Assembly: GCA_039707465.1 (NCBI GenBank)
Contig: CM077645.1
Location: forward strand, 59,583,850-59,647,849
DNA: 64,000 nucleotides
Direction of reading: 5' to 3'
Source: Rhabdophis nuchalis
Lineage: Eukaryota; Chordata; Lepidosauria; Squamata; Natricidae
This document shows positions 23,522 through 35,819 of the stretch, piece by piece. Both the position numbers and the translations under genes were made by a program. Positions within the stretch are counted from its first letter, which is position 1; every line of letters begins with the position of its first letter. The notes below the pieces were generated by a model. The model made no database searches, was not told the DNA's origin, and worked only from the letters and a program-made list of their open reading frames with translations.

Positions 23522-24085
23522 AATGCAGCAGCCCGCGTGATTTTGTGCATATGTATCACCTGTCTTAAGGGAGCTGCATTGGTTGCCGATTTGCTTCCAG
23601 GTGCAATTCAAGGTGTTGGTTGTCAACTTTAAAACCCTTCCTTCATGGCTTGGGACTAGGTTATCTAAAGGATCATCTCTTCCCAGTCATATCTACCCAA
23701 CCCACTAGAGGCAAGAACTGTTGCTGGTCCCACCCCTTAAGGAGATACATCTAGTGGGACCCAGAAGAAGGACCTTCTCCGTGATGGCTTCCTCCCTCTG
23801 GAACATAATCCCTTTGAAAATTAAACTGGGCCCCATTCTAACACTCTTTTGGAAGATCCTGAAGATGTTCTGCCAGTGGGCATGGGGAACCCAGAGTGGA
23901 ATGGAACCTATTAAATGACTGATATAAATGGTGGAGGTGGTGGAGTTATTGTTGTATTATTATTTATTTTTATTTTTATTTTTTATATTGTGTTTTTATG
24001 TCCTGTAAGCTGTCTTGCATCACCACGTACATGTTGGCGGCAATATTAAAATTTCTAAATAAATAAATAAAATAAATAAATAACT
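21305..24085 (+). mobile_element. Old L2-like LINE, interrupted by a younger one
   Basis: The left part (21,305-22,030) translates with gaps to the RT region: FNIYMKPLG and a YVDDSQLY form of the catalytic box, ending in LQLVQN. The right part resumes at 23,521 with codons for AAAR and LHWLP-like text and ends in an AAATA-rich tail at 24,050-24,085. The two halves join inside the LQLVQNAAAR motif. It is heavily decayed and non-functional. Confidence 0.8.
22034..23520 (+). mobile_element. Younger L2-like LINE nested in an older copy
   Basis: It carries the 3' half of an L2-like RT: QSGFRPGHST near 22,080, FDTIDHG near 22,205, CGVSQG near 22,355, [12 protein letters not shown] near 22,470, [12 protein letters not shown] near 22,890 and [12 protein letters not shown] near 22,985. 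The phases change (stops or shifts near 22,370 and 22,720), so it is inactive. It ends with a Pol II-type 3' UTR and an ATT microsatellite at 23,490-23,520. The aaaa at both junctions suggests a short target duplication. Confidence 0.85.
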
Positions 24086-25660
24086 GGAAGAGGGAGAATC
24101 CATTCTGCTGGTAGACATTGTTCCATCTGCAGAATGAGACCATTAAATGTAACTCATTATTATGTTTGTGAAAAAATTAATATTAATCATAGTCTTGATA
24201 ATATTTGATTAAATTTAAGCCAAAGTATTTTTATATCTTAATATTAGCAGAATTTCTAGACGACTTCTTTATTGTTCTCAGTAATAAGGTTTTTTCTTTG
24301 CAAATTAATACCTACATAAATTATTGAAACAAAATAAATTTGGAAAGAATAGTTAACTTGCCAAAGTGGAGTTGTTCTGTTATAAATAAGAATTGCTTGT
24401 TTTATTGAGAATCACTATTTTTATATCACTATTTTGTTAGACTTGATTTTTAATATGTTTCTGTTGTTTGTATACAGTGGGATATTTTTCAGTGGTATAT
24501 TTCTCCCCCAGTATTTAACTTTCCCTAACTTTTGTTTTTAAGAGAACAGTCATGAAAACTAAATTTTAAACAAACAAACAGTTACCTGGTAATGATCAAG
24601 ATGATATAAAAAAAACCACAGTGTACAAACTTTATATCTGAAAATTGGGAAAACTCAATAAAACCAACGTTATAAAACCAAAGATTGTTGCTTGATTTCC
24701 ATAACACAGCTCCGTTATTATGCTCCTGGCTCCACATTCATTTGTTTATTCAGCAAGAGCTTGTATGGCTATGTTTGAAAAGAAAAGAATGTCTGCTATG
24801 CATATTCAATGTATAAACAATTCAGAATTATGCTTACCAGAATATGAGATGGCAGGGTTGCACAGTATTAATGATTTTCCCCCTATCTGAACCTTTGCTA
24901 TGCTGTGTGAGAACTAGACTTTTGCTAAGCTTGTGGCTTACTGGCCAAAATGTGCCCAAAATGACAGGAATGTTTATTTTCTTTTGATGCCATTATCTCT
25001 GTCTCTCTATCTTCTCTATGTCTATCTAAAGTCAGGCGTAGGTGGCAAGACTTTGGGGTAAAGCGATGAAAATAAAAAAACTATGCCTGCCTTCAGTCCC
25101 ACTTCCTTCTTCCTCCCTCTCTCTGTAAAACTCCATAATATTCTGATAATGTTCATTTCTACGAATACAAAAGAGCTGAACACTTTTTCACAAAAAAACG
25201 CGTGTGTTGTTCTGTTTGTAAATCGTTCCCTCCTCCTTCCTCCCTGGTCAATACGCTTTGACCAGCTATGACATCCAGCCTGACCAATCTCTTTTAGTTT
25301 CTGTATGATGAAGAATTTTTCTTTGACTGTTTGACAAGGACATACACTATGTTTAATCAGAGGTACTGCAAATAATTATGGTTGAGAAAATTGAAGGCTA
25401 ACTAAAGTTCTTACATGTGGTTGCCAATGAAGAGAAGGCATCACATACTGTTTTAAGCATAAATATATTAGTCCCTTCTATTCTTTGTTTAATCAGTGAG
25501 TTAACATGCATGGCTAATTTGTGCATCTATATGTTATGTAAACCAAACTAATGACAATTTTAGTCAGTGTTTTGCAAATCCAATCACTTAGTAAACCCTG
25601 ATGTGATGCGTTAATGAAGACATATGGAAGGATCTGATGTAGGAATCTATCATTTAGAAC

Positions 25661-27553
25661 AATAACTGTTATCCACCAGAGCTTGTGGATAGGTCCAGGA
25701 TTGGGTTATTCTCACATCCAGTCTGCCCAGAAATTGAGTTAAAGTTGAAGCCACGCCTCTCTGCTTCCTGTGCCTGGCTCTACTTTCAACTCAGACAACC
25801 ACTTGTGAATATCTTTGTGTCAACGATCTACGCCCAGCTTCCCAGGTTCATCTCCTGCTTCCCAGCTCAGGGAGAAGAGGATGTGGATGCACTGTGTTGC
25901 TGGTGGCTGGAAGGTCTCCTTTACGCATTTCTACCCATTCCCTTCATTCCTGGGGTCCTGAAGAGGGTGGAAACAGAGAGCACGGAGGTAGCGCCCTTTT
26001 GGCCCCACAGACCATAGTTTGCGGATCTATTGGACCTATCAATATCCCATCACTAGAGAATTCCCAAGGAGGAGGTCATCCTGTGTCACAGGGTCATGTT
26101 TCATCAGGAGCTGCAATGGCTCTAGTTGACTGCCTGGCACATGAGCGGGAACAACTTAGGGCAGCCAATTTCTCCAATAGGGTAATTGAGGCATCGCATA
26201 GGCAGTCCACCACATGTATCTATAATGCCATATGGTCCACCTTTAGGAACTGGTGCAGGAGAGCTCATGTGGTCTCTGCCTTGGCCTTGGTACCTCAGAT
26301 ATTAGACTTCCTGCAGGCTGGGTTGGAGAAAGGCCTTTCTCACAATACCATCAATAGGCAGGTGGCAGCCCTGTCCACAGTACTAAGGGGTGAGGAAAAC
26401 AGGCCTCTTGCTCAACATCAAGTGATCAAAGATTTCTCAAGGGGGCCACTAATCTCAGGCCACCGGTAGTCCACAGGTTCCCCACATGGGATCTGCTTCT
26501 GGTGCTGCAGGCCCTTATGGAAGAACCCTTTGAGCCATTGAGGATGGTTAATACACAGTACCTCATGCTCAAGGTGTCTTTCTAGTGGCAGACACCTCCG
26601 CCAGATGCATCTCAAAGTTGAGTCCCTTGTCTTCAAGGGCTGATCTCTGTGTTTTTCATATGAATCAGGTTGTTCTTTGTTTGGACCCTTCCTTTTTGCA
26701 AAAAATTATTTCGCCCTTTCATAGGGCGCAGGAAGGGGTGCTGCTGGATTTCTGCTGGGTCCCTTCAAGGGATAGGGAGCGTTCTTGGCATAGATTGGAT
26801 GTCTGGTGAGCACTGCACATTTATCTTAGGTGTACCACTGCGTTCTGTTAAATGGGGGCATTGTTCATCTCCTTTTTTCTCCTTAGGGGCTATGGTCTCC
26901 CCATCAACCATTGGGAGTTGGATCAGGTCAGCTATTTCCAACAGCTATCAGGCACAGGACATTCCGGTTCTGGCCGGCATAATTGTACACTCTACAAGGA
27001 GCGCTGCAACTTCGTCTGCCTGGTCTTCTCAGGCTCCGTTTGAGGACATCTGTTGGGTGGCTACTTGGACTTCGCCCTCGCCATTCATTAAGCACTATCA
27101 GCTTGATGCCTATGCCTCAGCTGAAGCCTCATTTGGTCGGAGGGTTTTGCAAAGGGTTTTGGAAGCCCAGCCTTCTGCTTCTTAGGTCCATCCCTTGGTA
27201 GGCAGCTTTAGCATCTCCCAATTCTCGATGGAGAATAGCAGCTGGTCTTAACTGAACTGTATTTCTTGTAGGCTTGTAGAAGGGCCCAGGTCCCACCCTG
27301 ATGTAGGTTCTGTAGGACTTAGGGGTAATGATTGAGGCTGGGGAGGCTGGGGCCTTTCTCTTCTGCCTTGTTTACATGTTTTCCATGAAGCCGCGACCTT
27401 TGTTGAAAGTGGAGCCAGGCATAGCAAGCAGAGAGGCTTGGCTTCAAATTTAACTCAGTCTCTGGGCAGATTGGACATGAGAATAACACAATCTTAGACC
27501 CTTCCAGAAGCGTACAAGAAATACAATTCAGGTAAGACCAACTGCTATTTTAG
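25661..27553 (+). mobile_element. DIRS-like element relic, second family, internally deleted
   Basis: The left inverted terminal repeat (about 25,690-25,800) matches the right one (about 27,405-27,500) in reverse complement, including cagtctgcccag and aagccacgcctctctgctt. After the left repeat the sequence jumps to the end of the methyltransferase-like region (an LLYAFLPIPFIPGVL segment) and then a tyrosine recombinase read across frameshifts from ~26,110 to 27,185. HSTRSAA and FIKHYQLD are kept, but the first box reads ARCISKL where ARRISEL is expected, losing the catalytic arginine. An internal complementary region lies at ~27,205-27,285. Gag, RT and RNase H are deleted. It is dead. Confidence 0.85.
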
Positions 27554-28039
27554 TCTAGAAATAATTGGACATGGAGTTACAAGCACAAATTTATTTTGCC
27601 ATGATGATTCTGTGATGATTTTGAAATCGGTTAGTTAGAACATAATTGAAAATATATAAAAATGCTGCTTTTAGTTCAGTGTATGTCACAGAGGTCTGAT
27701 GGGAACATAGGAAAGTGTGCAAAGGTCTCCATGGTGATAAGCATCTTTGCTCACAGTTAAAATGCCTATGTATGAGGTTGTTAGTTTCTTGAATTCTGAA
27801 TGGATAACAGTTTAAAAAAGGCTGTAAATGCAAAATATTTTGTTTGAAAAATACTAGTTCTTTAGAATTTTTGACAAGAAACGGAATTGAAATGAAAGTA
27901 GTGTGAAAGGAACATATGAAATGCAAAATGAGGAAGATTATTGCCAAACATCAATGCATATTTATCATAGATAAATATATTTATGATATTGGTTAAAGTT
28001 GTGAAGTTTTAAGGATTACTAAAAACTTGCATACAGATA

Positions 28040-28614
28040 TAGGTAGTTCCTCCACTTACAACCACAGTTGGACTGAAACAACCTCAGTCTTGGTTGTTGA
28101 ATGAAGCAGTTGTTAAATGAGATGCCACATGACTGCTTTGCTCAAGAGTTGCAATCCTGGCTGTACCAGTTTCAGTCATTCAGCAGGCTAGTTCTCCCCT
28201 ACTGGGAGAATGATCAAAAGAACCCTGCTCTGAGTTAGCATTTTTGCCAGATTTAAGGTCTCTTTCAAGATGTGGAAGGATTTGCCCTCCTTGCATGGAG
28301 GGGAGGGGATATCTATTGAAGTGATGGAGAAATGAACCTCAAATTCAGTATCCCCTTTACTTGCAACTTTCCCTTCTGGCTTCTTGACTTTCTGAAGAAA
28401 CTGGCAGAGAAAATTTCAGTTGGTGATCACATGATCGTAGGGCACTTGGCAACTGGTTGTAAACGCAAACAAGATTGCCAAGTGCCCAAAATGCAGTCAT
28501 GTGACAGGGGCACCCTCAGCGTGACATTTTATGGTGGCTAGTAAAGCACCCATTTGAGGCTATAGCGATTGCAAATTGTCATTAAATGATTGGCCATAAG
28601 TCAAATACTACCTC
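28040..28614. mobile_element. Tc1/mariner-like MITE, long variant
   Basis: The left end aggtagttcctccacttaca and right end aagtcaaatactacct are inverted forms of the family termini at 52,552-52,939. The middle is longer and includes ttggtgatcacatgatcgtag. It has no coding content. Confidence 0.6.
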
Positions 28615-31054
28615 TAATGTCTTTTAGGTTTGATATAAATGTTAAATACTAAAGATAAAAAATAATATTGTCAGATTTTTATTATTAAATTAGCTATACC
28701 ACTCCACAGTGCTTATGACACTCTCTAAGTGATTTACAAATGTCAGCATATTGCATCCAACACTCTGGATCATCATTTTACTGACCTTGAACGGATGGGA
28801 AGACTGAATCAACCTTGAGCCTGTTAAAATCGAACTGGCAGTGGGCAGACTTAGCCTGCAATACTTCATTTTAACTGCTGCAATACTTCATTTTAACTGC
28901 TGCGCCCCCAAGACTCCTTCCTATGAAACTTCTAAAAAAAAAAGAAACTTTGGTTATACTCATAATTTTAAAGTAATGTTTTTTAGAAATCGTAGTCTTT
29001 TTTATACTTTTTACTCTTTTTACTTTTTACTGTTCAGCTTCATTACAAACAAATTGTATTTGTTAGAGAGAGACATTAATCTCATTCTTGATGGCTTGTG
29101 GAACAGGAAGGTGGACTCTAGCTTCTAATTCAGTGCCATTGTCTGTGTTCCTATGTTATTTAGAGACAGCAAGAATTGCCCTAGGAACTTACATTATGTG
29201 GAAGAAATACATGAAATGAACTTGGCTTGAGACAGTTATTTAACAATTTGTGCTGGTAATGCTGTGGGGTAGCACGTTGTGGTATGCTTTAATTGAAAAA
29301 CCTGTGATATAATATACATTTATGCAAGTCATGAAATTCCAAGGGCTGAAATGTATTTCAGACAAGATACGTATCTTAATCTCTTTTTGTACTTAATGGA
29401 AATTATGTTGACATAGTGAAAATATAGCTTTTGAAGTATGCTTGGGTGTTTTTCTATGAAAATATACAAATTATAGTTAAATGTCTAAGTACAAAGAATG
29501 AAAATATGGTAATGTTCAAATACACCTACTTATGAGCAAGTACAAGATACAAATCTGTTTAATTGCAAATGAGTTTTTGCTGTTAAGTTAGTGATTACAA
29601 TCACTGACTTGTTTAATTTTGTTTCAGTTTCTGAGTAGTAGTAGTAAGAAGTTTCATACCTTCCTCCAGTAAACTTGATGCCTCTTTTCAATTAGGTGAG
29701 ATATAGTAGAATGAGGGAATTAGGATTCATTTGATTTTATGAGTTTTAATAATGTAGTCAATGAGTATGAGTTCTGTAGCCTTTTTCTATATTACAGGAG
29801 TTAGTTTTCGGTGTCTGAACAAGAATCTGTTAAAAGCCAAATAATTCTCTAATAAAAGAATCCTATTTTTAAAAACTTTTTAATAAATTAAGATGTTGAC
29901 CTCATATGGAGACTTGCCAGGGCATGATGGAAGCAGTAGGATCCATATCATCAACTAGTTATTAGGTACATCAGTGAGAGGGGATGTTGCAATAGTTAAG
30001 GAAGCTATCTCTCTGCAACAGGTGTTCTTCAAATTGGTGTTGGCACATTCATGTTTGGCTATCTTGATAGATGTAGTTCAGAATCTTATAGCTTCCAAAG
30101 GCGTTTCTTGGACTATTTTGATAACCACTCATGAAGCCCACCATACAGATCATTTTTGAATGTGATCTTCCTTTAGTGGCTGTTCAGATTTCAAAGGGTG
30201 ATAATGATGAGAGAAAGTTTGTGAACCATTTGTATTTCTCTCATCACTATATCTTGCTGATAGACAGATGGATGACAGAATTCTGACCCTTTTACATAAT
30301 TAATTTCCAACATGCTGTTGACTTGTAGAGAATAAAAATAGAGAGAACTAAGTGTGATTGAAGAAAACTGATTCTGTGCCATTGAGCAGCTTGTATTCAC
30401 TGGGTGCTCATTAATGGACCAAACTGCTGACAAGTCCCAGTGCTATACTATTCTACCTTAAGCCTCTACTGGTAAACATTGTTATAAATGCTTTTGATAC
30501 CATTTTAGAGGAGGGGGGGGGGAAACAGGAGACCCAAAGCTGGATGCAATCAACATGTCTGCAATTTGTCCAGAGGAACACATACAAGGAGAAATGCACA
30601 GATATGCATAATAAAGGATAAAGGAGTCTGACTTGGTGACAGTAAATTTAAAAAAAATGATCTAAGGATTTAAAAAAAAATGGCAGGAAACTTATTTTCA
30701 GTTAAACGCTGGAAGAGACATACTTAGAGTAAGAGCAGTTTGAAAAGTGAAAGGACAGGACATAGTATGCAATCAAGATCTGGATGGACACCTGTCAGCA
30801 ACTTTGTATTTATTACATCTTTCATTGCTTAACCATTATTAATGATTAAGAAAGGTTAGATTATTTGCTAGATCCCTCCAGAGTTTTTTTGATTGCAGAA
30901 TGATATTAACATTTAACATATATAATATTAAATTTATATTAAAAGAAAGACTAAGGGTTTGTTTCCCAATGATCCTACCTTTAAAATATGTGAAGAATCT
31001 AAAATCACTGAGATACAGAAAAACAGACAAATAGGTTTTAGTAAGAGTTGGAAA

Positions 31055-31282
31055 CAAAAATGGTTCATATTTATGACGGTTGCAGTGACCTCGGTCATGT
31101 GATCCCCTTTTGCAATCTTCTGACAGCCAAAGTCAATGGGGAAACCAGATTCACTTAACAACTGTGTTACTAATTTAACAACTGCACAAATGTGGCAAGA
31201 AAAGTTGTAAAATGGGGCAAAATTCTCACTTAGCAACATAAATCTTGGGCTCAATTTTGGTCATAAGTTGAAGACTAACTGA
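31055..31282. mobile_element. Tc1/mariner-like MITE, right half
   Basis: It matches the right half of 52,552-52,939: tcatgtgatccccttttgc, caaagtcaatggggaaacc, gttgtaaaatggggcaaaat and a final cataagttgaagactaactg. The left half is missing. Confidence 0.65.
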
Positions 31283-31442
31283 AGAAAATGGCAAGTAAAA
31301 TAAGGAAAATGCTACTACAAAAGGAACATGCTGAAGTTGATTCGCATTTTTAAATCTGGTATTATAATTTAGTATTCAACTTTTAAAAATATCATTACTA
31401 AAACTCCTTGTTTAGTGTACTAACAGTGCCCCCTCTCATGTA

Positions 31443-31721
31443 CAGTGGAACCTCCAATCACGACCATAATCCGTTCCAGGACTTTGGTCGCAAACCAATT
31501 TGATCGTGACTAGAAATGAGACTGACTGCACATGTGTGACGCCCCCCAAAATTGGTGCGTAATGTAAAATTGCCACGGCAGGGAAAATTTCTGTGGCTGT
31601 TTTTGACACCCCCCCCCCCCCCCCAGATGTGTTCGCGACCAGAGTGAAACATTTAGCAGATTTTTTGGTTGGCATCCTGTTAGGTCGTGGTTGGAAGTAT
31701 TTGTGACCTGAGGTTCCACTG
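31443..31721. mobile_element. Tigger/mariner-like MITE with TA duplications
   Basis: The termini cagtggaacctc and gaggttccactg are perfect inverted repeats flanked by TA at 31,441-31,442 and 31,722-31,723, the signature of Tc1/mariner elements. A run of ~19 C lies at 31,606-31,624. Short frames within are not genes. Confidence 0.85.
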
Positions 31722-33794
31722 TATCTTCTTTTTTGGGATAGGTTTATTCAAAACAATTCATTCTGCAGGGAAACCAATATAAGCTGAATTTGTAGCTGAA
31801 TTTGCATCTTTTTCACTCTCACCCTTTCATGTAGTAATAAATTTAATTACATAATAAAAAGCCTACAAGCACACACTTGCTTCAATTATATTCAAATTTT
31901 ATTGTGTTCAGTATTTTTGTAAGGAAGAACTATTTATAAACAAATGGCTAGGTATCCCTCTCTTTATTTACAATATCTCTTATAAAGTTGTGATTCTTCT
32001 CATGATCTTTGCATGTTTACATAGCGAAATTATGCAGTCAGGAATTCAAATATTGCACTTTTGTAGCAATCTTATTTTTAAAAACATGAAATCTAAATTC
32101 TAAATGGCAGCAATTGGCAGAGTGCATGTCTGTTTATGTGTAGTTTAAATGTCTGTCACTGATTGAATATGTTTTTATTGTAAAGGGATTTTAATTGTGT
32201 GTGTTATTTATATAACAGTTTTAGATTAGCGTCATTTTGGAGCACTTTATATATTGTTTTATGCTTTTAAAAAACATTTCTCAACCTGACAATAGTAAAA
32301 TAAGTTATTTGGACATTTATATATTAAAATTGCCTCTATAACAATACTGGAAAAATATCTGTGACTTCATGCAACAATAATAATGTTTTTCAAGTCTTAT
32401 ATGTTCTTTAATTCTGCACAGTGTCTAACATAACTGTCTCTATACAATGTGTATGTAAGTGTCATACACAAAGGAATGCTAGTATGCAGATCACAGGTTG
32501 GATACCCGTGTTGTAAAGATACACATTATCAAATAATGCTTAATAGTTGCTATATGCTATAGACTCTTTTTTTCTCTTGACATTTGTCCTCTCCTTGTTT
32601 TGATGCACATCAACATTTTAACATATCTATTTAGTCACCATGACTAGTTGCTGTGTAAAATAAACAGTTAGAAAATATACAGATTTTATAATTTTGTTTT
32701 GCTTTTATTCTTTTGATTTTTATAAACAATATTTGTCCTGCAATTTAGTTATTTTTTCCTCAAAAATGATAGTTATGTTGGTTTATTGTAGCAAAAATTG
32801 AATAGCATGTGTAAAAACCATGCTTTATTACAGGTTATGATCCAAAAATTTCCTAGTAAGAAAATTCTACAGGATTTTTTACTAGTTTATGTTTCTATAT
32901 AAACTTTGCCCTTTTAAAAAAAAGTATATTTTGCATATACCTGAATAGGCACAACTGTTAATTGTGTATCAGTCTAGGTACTTGGCTGTATGCTAGTAGA
33001 AGAATATTGTCTTTCTTTTCTTTTTTCAGATTTAAGCTGGAGGGTCTTTCTTGTTTCTTGAAATAAAATCAATCTGTTTTCATATTCTTTAGCAGTTATG
33101 GATAGAATTTGTGAAGTGATGAAAGTATGAATTTTACATTGCTGAGGGGGCAGATCTGACATGCGTTAAAAGCACTTTTTCACTGAAGCAGACAAATGGT
33201 AGCCAGTCAACTAGAAAGGCAGTTAATGTGATTGATTACAGCACAGTGTATAGCACAGTCCTATGCATGTCTATGCATTTGAGATATAAATCTGGATTTG
33301 CTGAGCTTCTCAGTAAGGTGCTGACTTGTGTGATTTTATGGAAGTCTGAAGACAGAAACATTCCATTTCATTTTTGGCATCCATGATAATGGATTATTAT
33401 TGGTTTGTTGCACTAGACTAAATGGCTACTGTTCAAGAAATGGTATTTCATCAGCTTTTTTCTAATGTGTCATGACTTACTGAAACATGCTTCATGGTAT
33501 ATTAACAACTCCTAAAACATCTTGTAGTAACTTTATACAACTACTGTCAGTCTTCAATCTTTCCTTTTCTAGAAAAAGTTTAGAAAGGTGAGACGCCAAC
33601 CATAGAACATCCTGAAAGAAGTGGCGTATTTGCATCTTTTATCCGAGTTCAGGCATGGGATGGAAAGAGCTTTGGTTGCACAGTAGATAATCTTTGTAGA
33701 CTTGGACGGGAGAAGTGCACCTATCCTGCTTCTTTTAGACACTAAAAGATACTAAAAGGTGGCCTTTAAAAGCATTGCTCATGGTAACCATTTA

Positions 33795-33797
33795 TTT

Positions 33798-33832
<35 letters not shown>

Positions 33833-34822
33833 TTTTACACCGCCCTTCTCCATTCCGAGACTCAGGGCGGTGTACAGGCACTAATAAAAGGCAATGATAT
33901 AAAACATAAAATACAGTTAAAAATCTATTAAATAGCTAGCCTGACTAAAATCCTGTTAAAAACCCTTACTAAAACAATTTAAAAAACTACGCCAGGCCGG
34001 CCACATGAAACAAATGGGTCTTCAAGCCCGACGGAACTGGTGCAGGTCCGTGATTGTCCGTAGGTCAGGGGGCAGGTCATTCCAGAGGGCAGAAGCTGCC
34101 ACAGAGAAGGCACTCCCCCTAGGGGTCACCAGCCGGCATTGCCTGGCCGACGGCACCCTGAGGAGGCCCTCTCTGTGGGAGCGGACTGGTCGGTGGCAGG
34201 TATTTGGTAGCAGGAGGCGGTCTTGCAGATAACCAGGTCCCTTGCCATGGAGCGCTTTGAAGGTGGTTACTAATACCTTGAAGCGTACCCGGAAAGCCAC
34301 AGGCAGCCAGTGTAGCTCGCGCAGGAGAAGTGTCACGTGGGAGCATCTAGACGCTCCCAGAATCCCCCGCACGGCCGCATTCTGAACTAACTGGAGTCTC
34401 CGGGTGCACCTCAAGGGAAGCCCCATGTAGAGAGCGTTGCAGTAGTCCAGACGGGAAATGACGAGGGCTTGGGTGACCGTGCATAAAGCGTCACGATTCA
34501 GAAAGGAGCGCAACTGGCGTATCATAAAAGAACCTGATAAAAAGCCCCCTGGCCACGGCTGTCATATGATCTTCTAGAGACAGCCGAGAATCCAGGAGGA
34601 CACTCAAGTTGCAAGCCCTCTCTGTAGGGACCAATGACTCGCCCCCAATAGCCAGCGATGGCACAAGCTGGCTATATCGTGACGCCGGAAGCCACAGCCA
34701 CTCGGTCTTGGACGGGTTGAGTCGGAGCCTGTTTCTCCCCATCCAGACTCGCACGGCCTCCAGACACCGGGACATCACTTCCACGGCATCGTTGGGGTGG
34801 CCCGGGGTAGAGACGTACTTCA
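33795..34822 (-). mobile_element. L2-like LINE, 5' truncated, copy 3
   Basis: On the minus strand it encodes RT C-terminal parts ([16 protein letters not shown] near 34,710; RLDYCNALYMG and ELHWLPVAFRVRF at 34,460-34,280) with frame breaks. A deletion removes the YADD box (the text runs from GLKY directly into VSTPGHPND). The 3' end has a TTGA repeat at 33,805-33,832 followed by an accgcccttctcc motif. It is inactive. Confidence 0.85.
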
Positions 34823-34963
34823 ACCCCAAGTTTTAGACCAACTTGGGGTTGAAGATTGAAGACAATTTCTGCAATGAGATTGCTCCTTCCTCAATGGAAA
34901 GTTCCCATCAATGGGAATGGAGAAGAGAAACTGGCTTGGAGACAGTTCTCCTAGATGCTGCTT

Positions 34964-35070
34964 GGAGTGTCCAAACGCGGGTTATCCTCAGCTTGCTGCC
35001 CATTGGACTGAGTTTCACTTTGATGTGTAGCCACGCCTCTTGCCTCTGCATAGGGCCAGTTCTAAAAACT
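34964..35070 (+). repeat. Left inverted terminal repeat of the DIRS-like element
   Basis: Runs from ggagtgtccaaacgcggg to ccagttctaaaaac and is the exact reverse complement of 40,735-40,840 as read by eye. The outermost ~18 bp (34,946-34,963) differ from the right terminus: ctgcttgg here versus ctgcgg there. Confidence 0.9.
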
Positions 35071-35819
35071 CAGTCGCCCTTATCGGACGCGTCTGGGGAG
35101 TCTGCAGTCCTTTGCCAGCAATCTGACCTCCCCAGCAGTGAGTTAGTGTAGCCTTTGTTGTTATTTTTGTGTGTAGTTGTGTTAGATAGGTGATTTTTTG
35201 TTTTAGTTCCTGTCTTCGTTGTCTTCGTTGCGCGGAGCGGGCTGTTCAAACCGCGGCCGTTTCCCGCTTTTTCTGCGGAGCGGCTTGGCACTGGGAGGGC
35301 TTGCCAGCGGCTGCTGGTAAGCTTCTAAGGGGGCTAGGTAGCTAGTTAGGACCCCCCAACTTGACTATCGGGGGTTTTCCTCCCTAGGGAAGCCTCTACT
35401 GAGGTTCTCCAGCCCGTTGTTTCCCCAGTGCCGGTTTGAGCTTAGGCGGCCGTTCGCAAAGGAAAAAAGGCGCGCGTTTTAAACTTGCCGCCATTTTTCT
35501 GCCGCAGCCCGACTCCTCTCCGCAGATCGCCGCTGCTTCGTTCCTGGGGCGGTTCTAGTTCTGGGAGTCCCGGACAGGATCCCCTGGGGCAGCAGAAGAG
35601 ATCCTTCCCAGCGGCTGCAGGGAGATTGGCAGATTCGGTTGCCATTCCCTGGTCTACTCCAGCGCAGATCTGCAACGCCTGAGACTTTTGGGTCTGATTT
35701 TGGCGCCAAAACCAGGTTCCAGTTTCTTCTTGTTTTAAAGTGTATATTGTTTCTTCCCTGGTGGGATTGGGGTGCCTTGACTGGATTTAATTGTTTGTTC
35801 TTGTTCTTTCAGCCACTCC

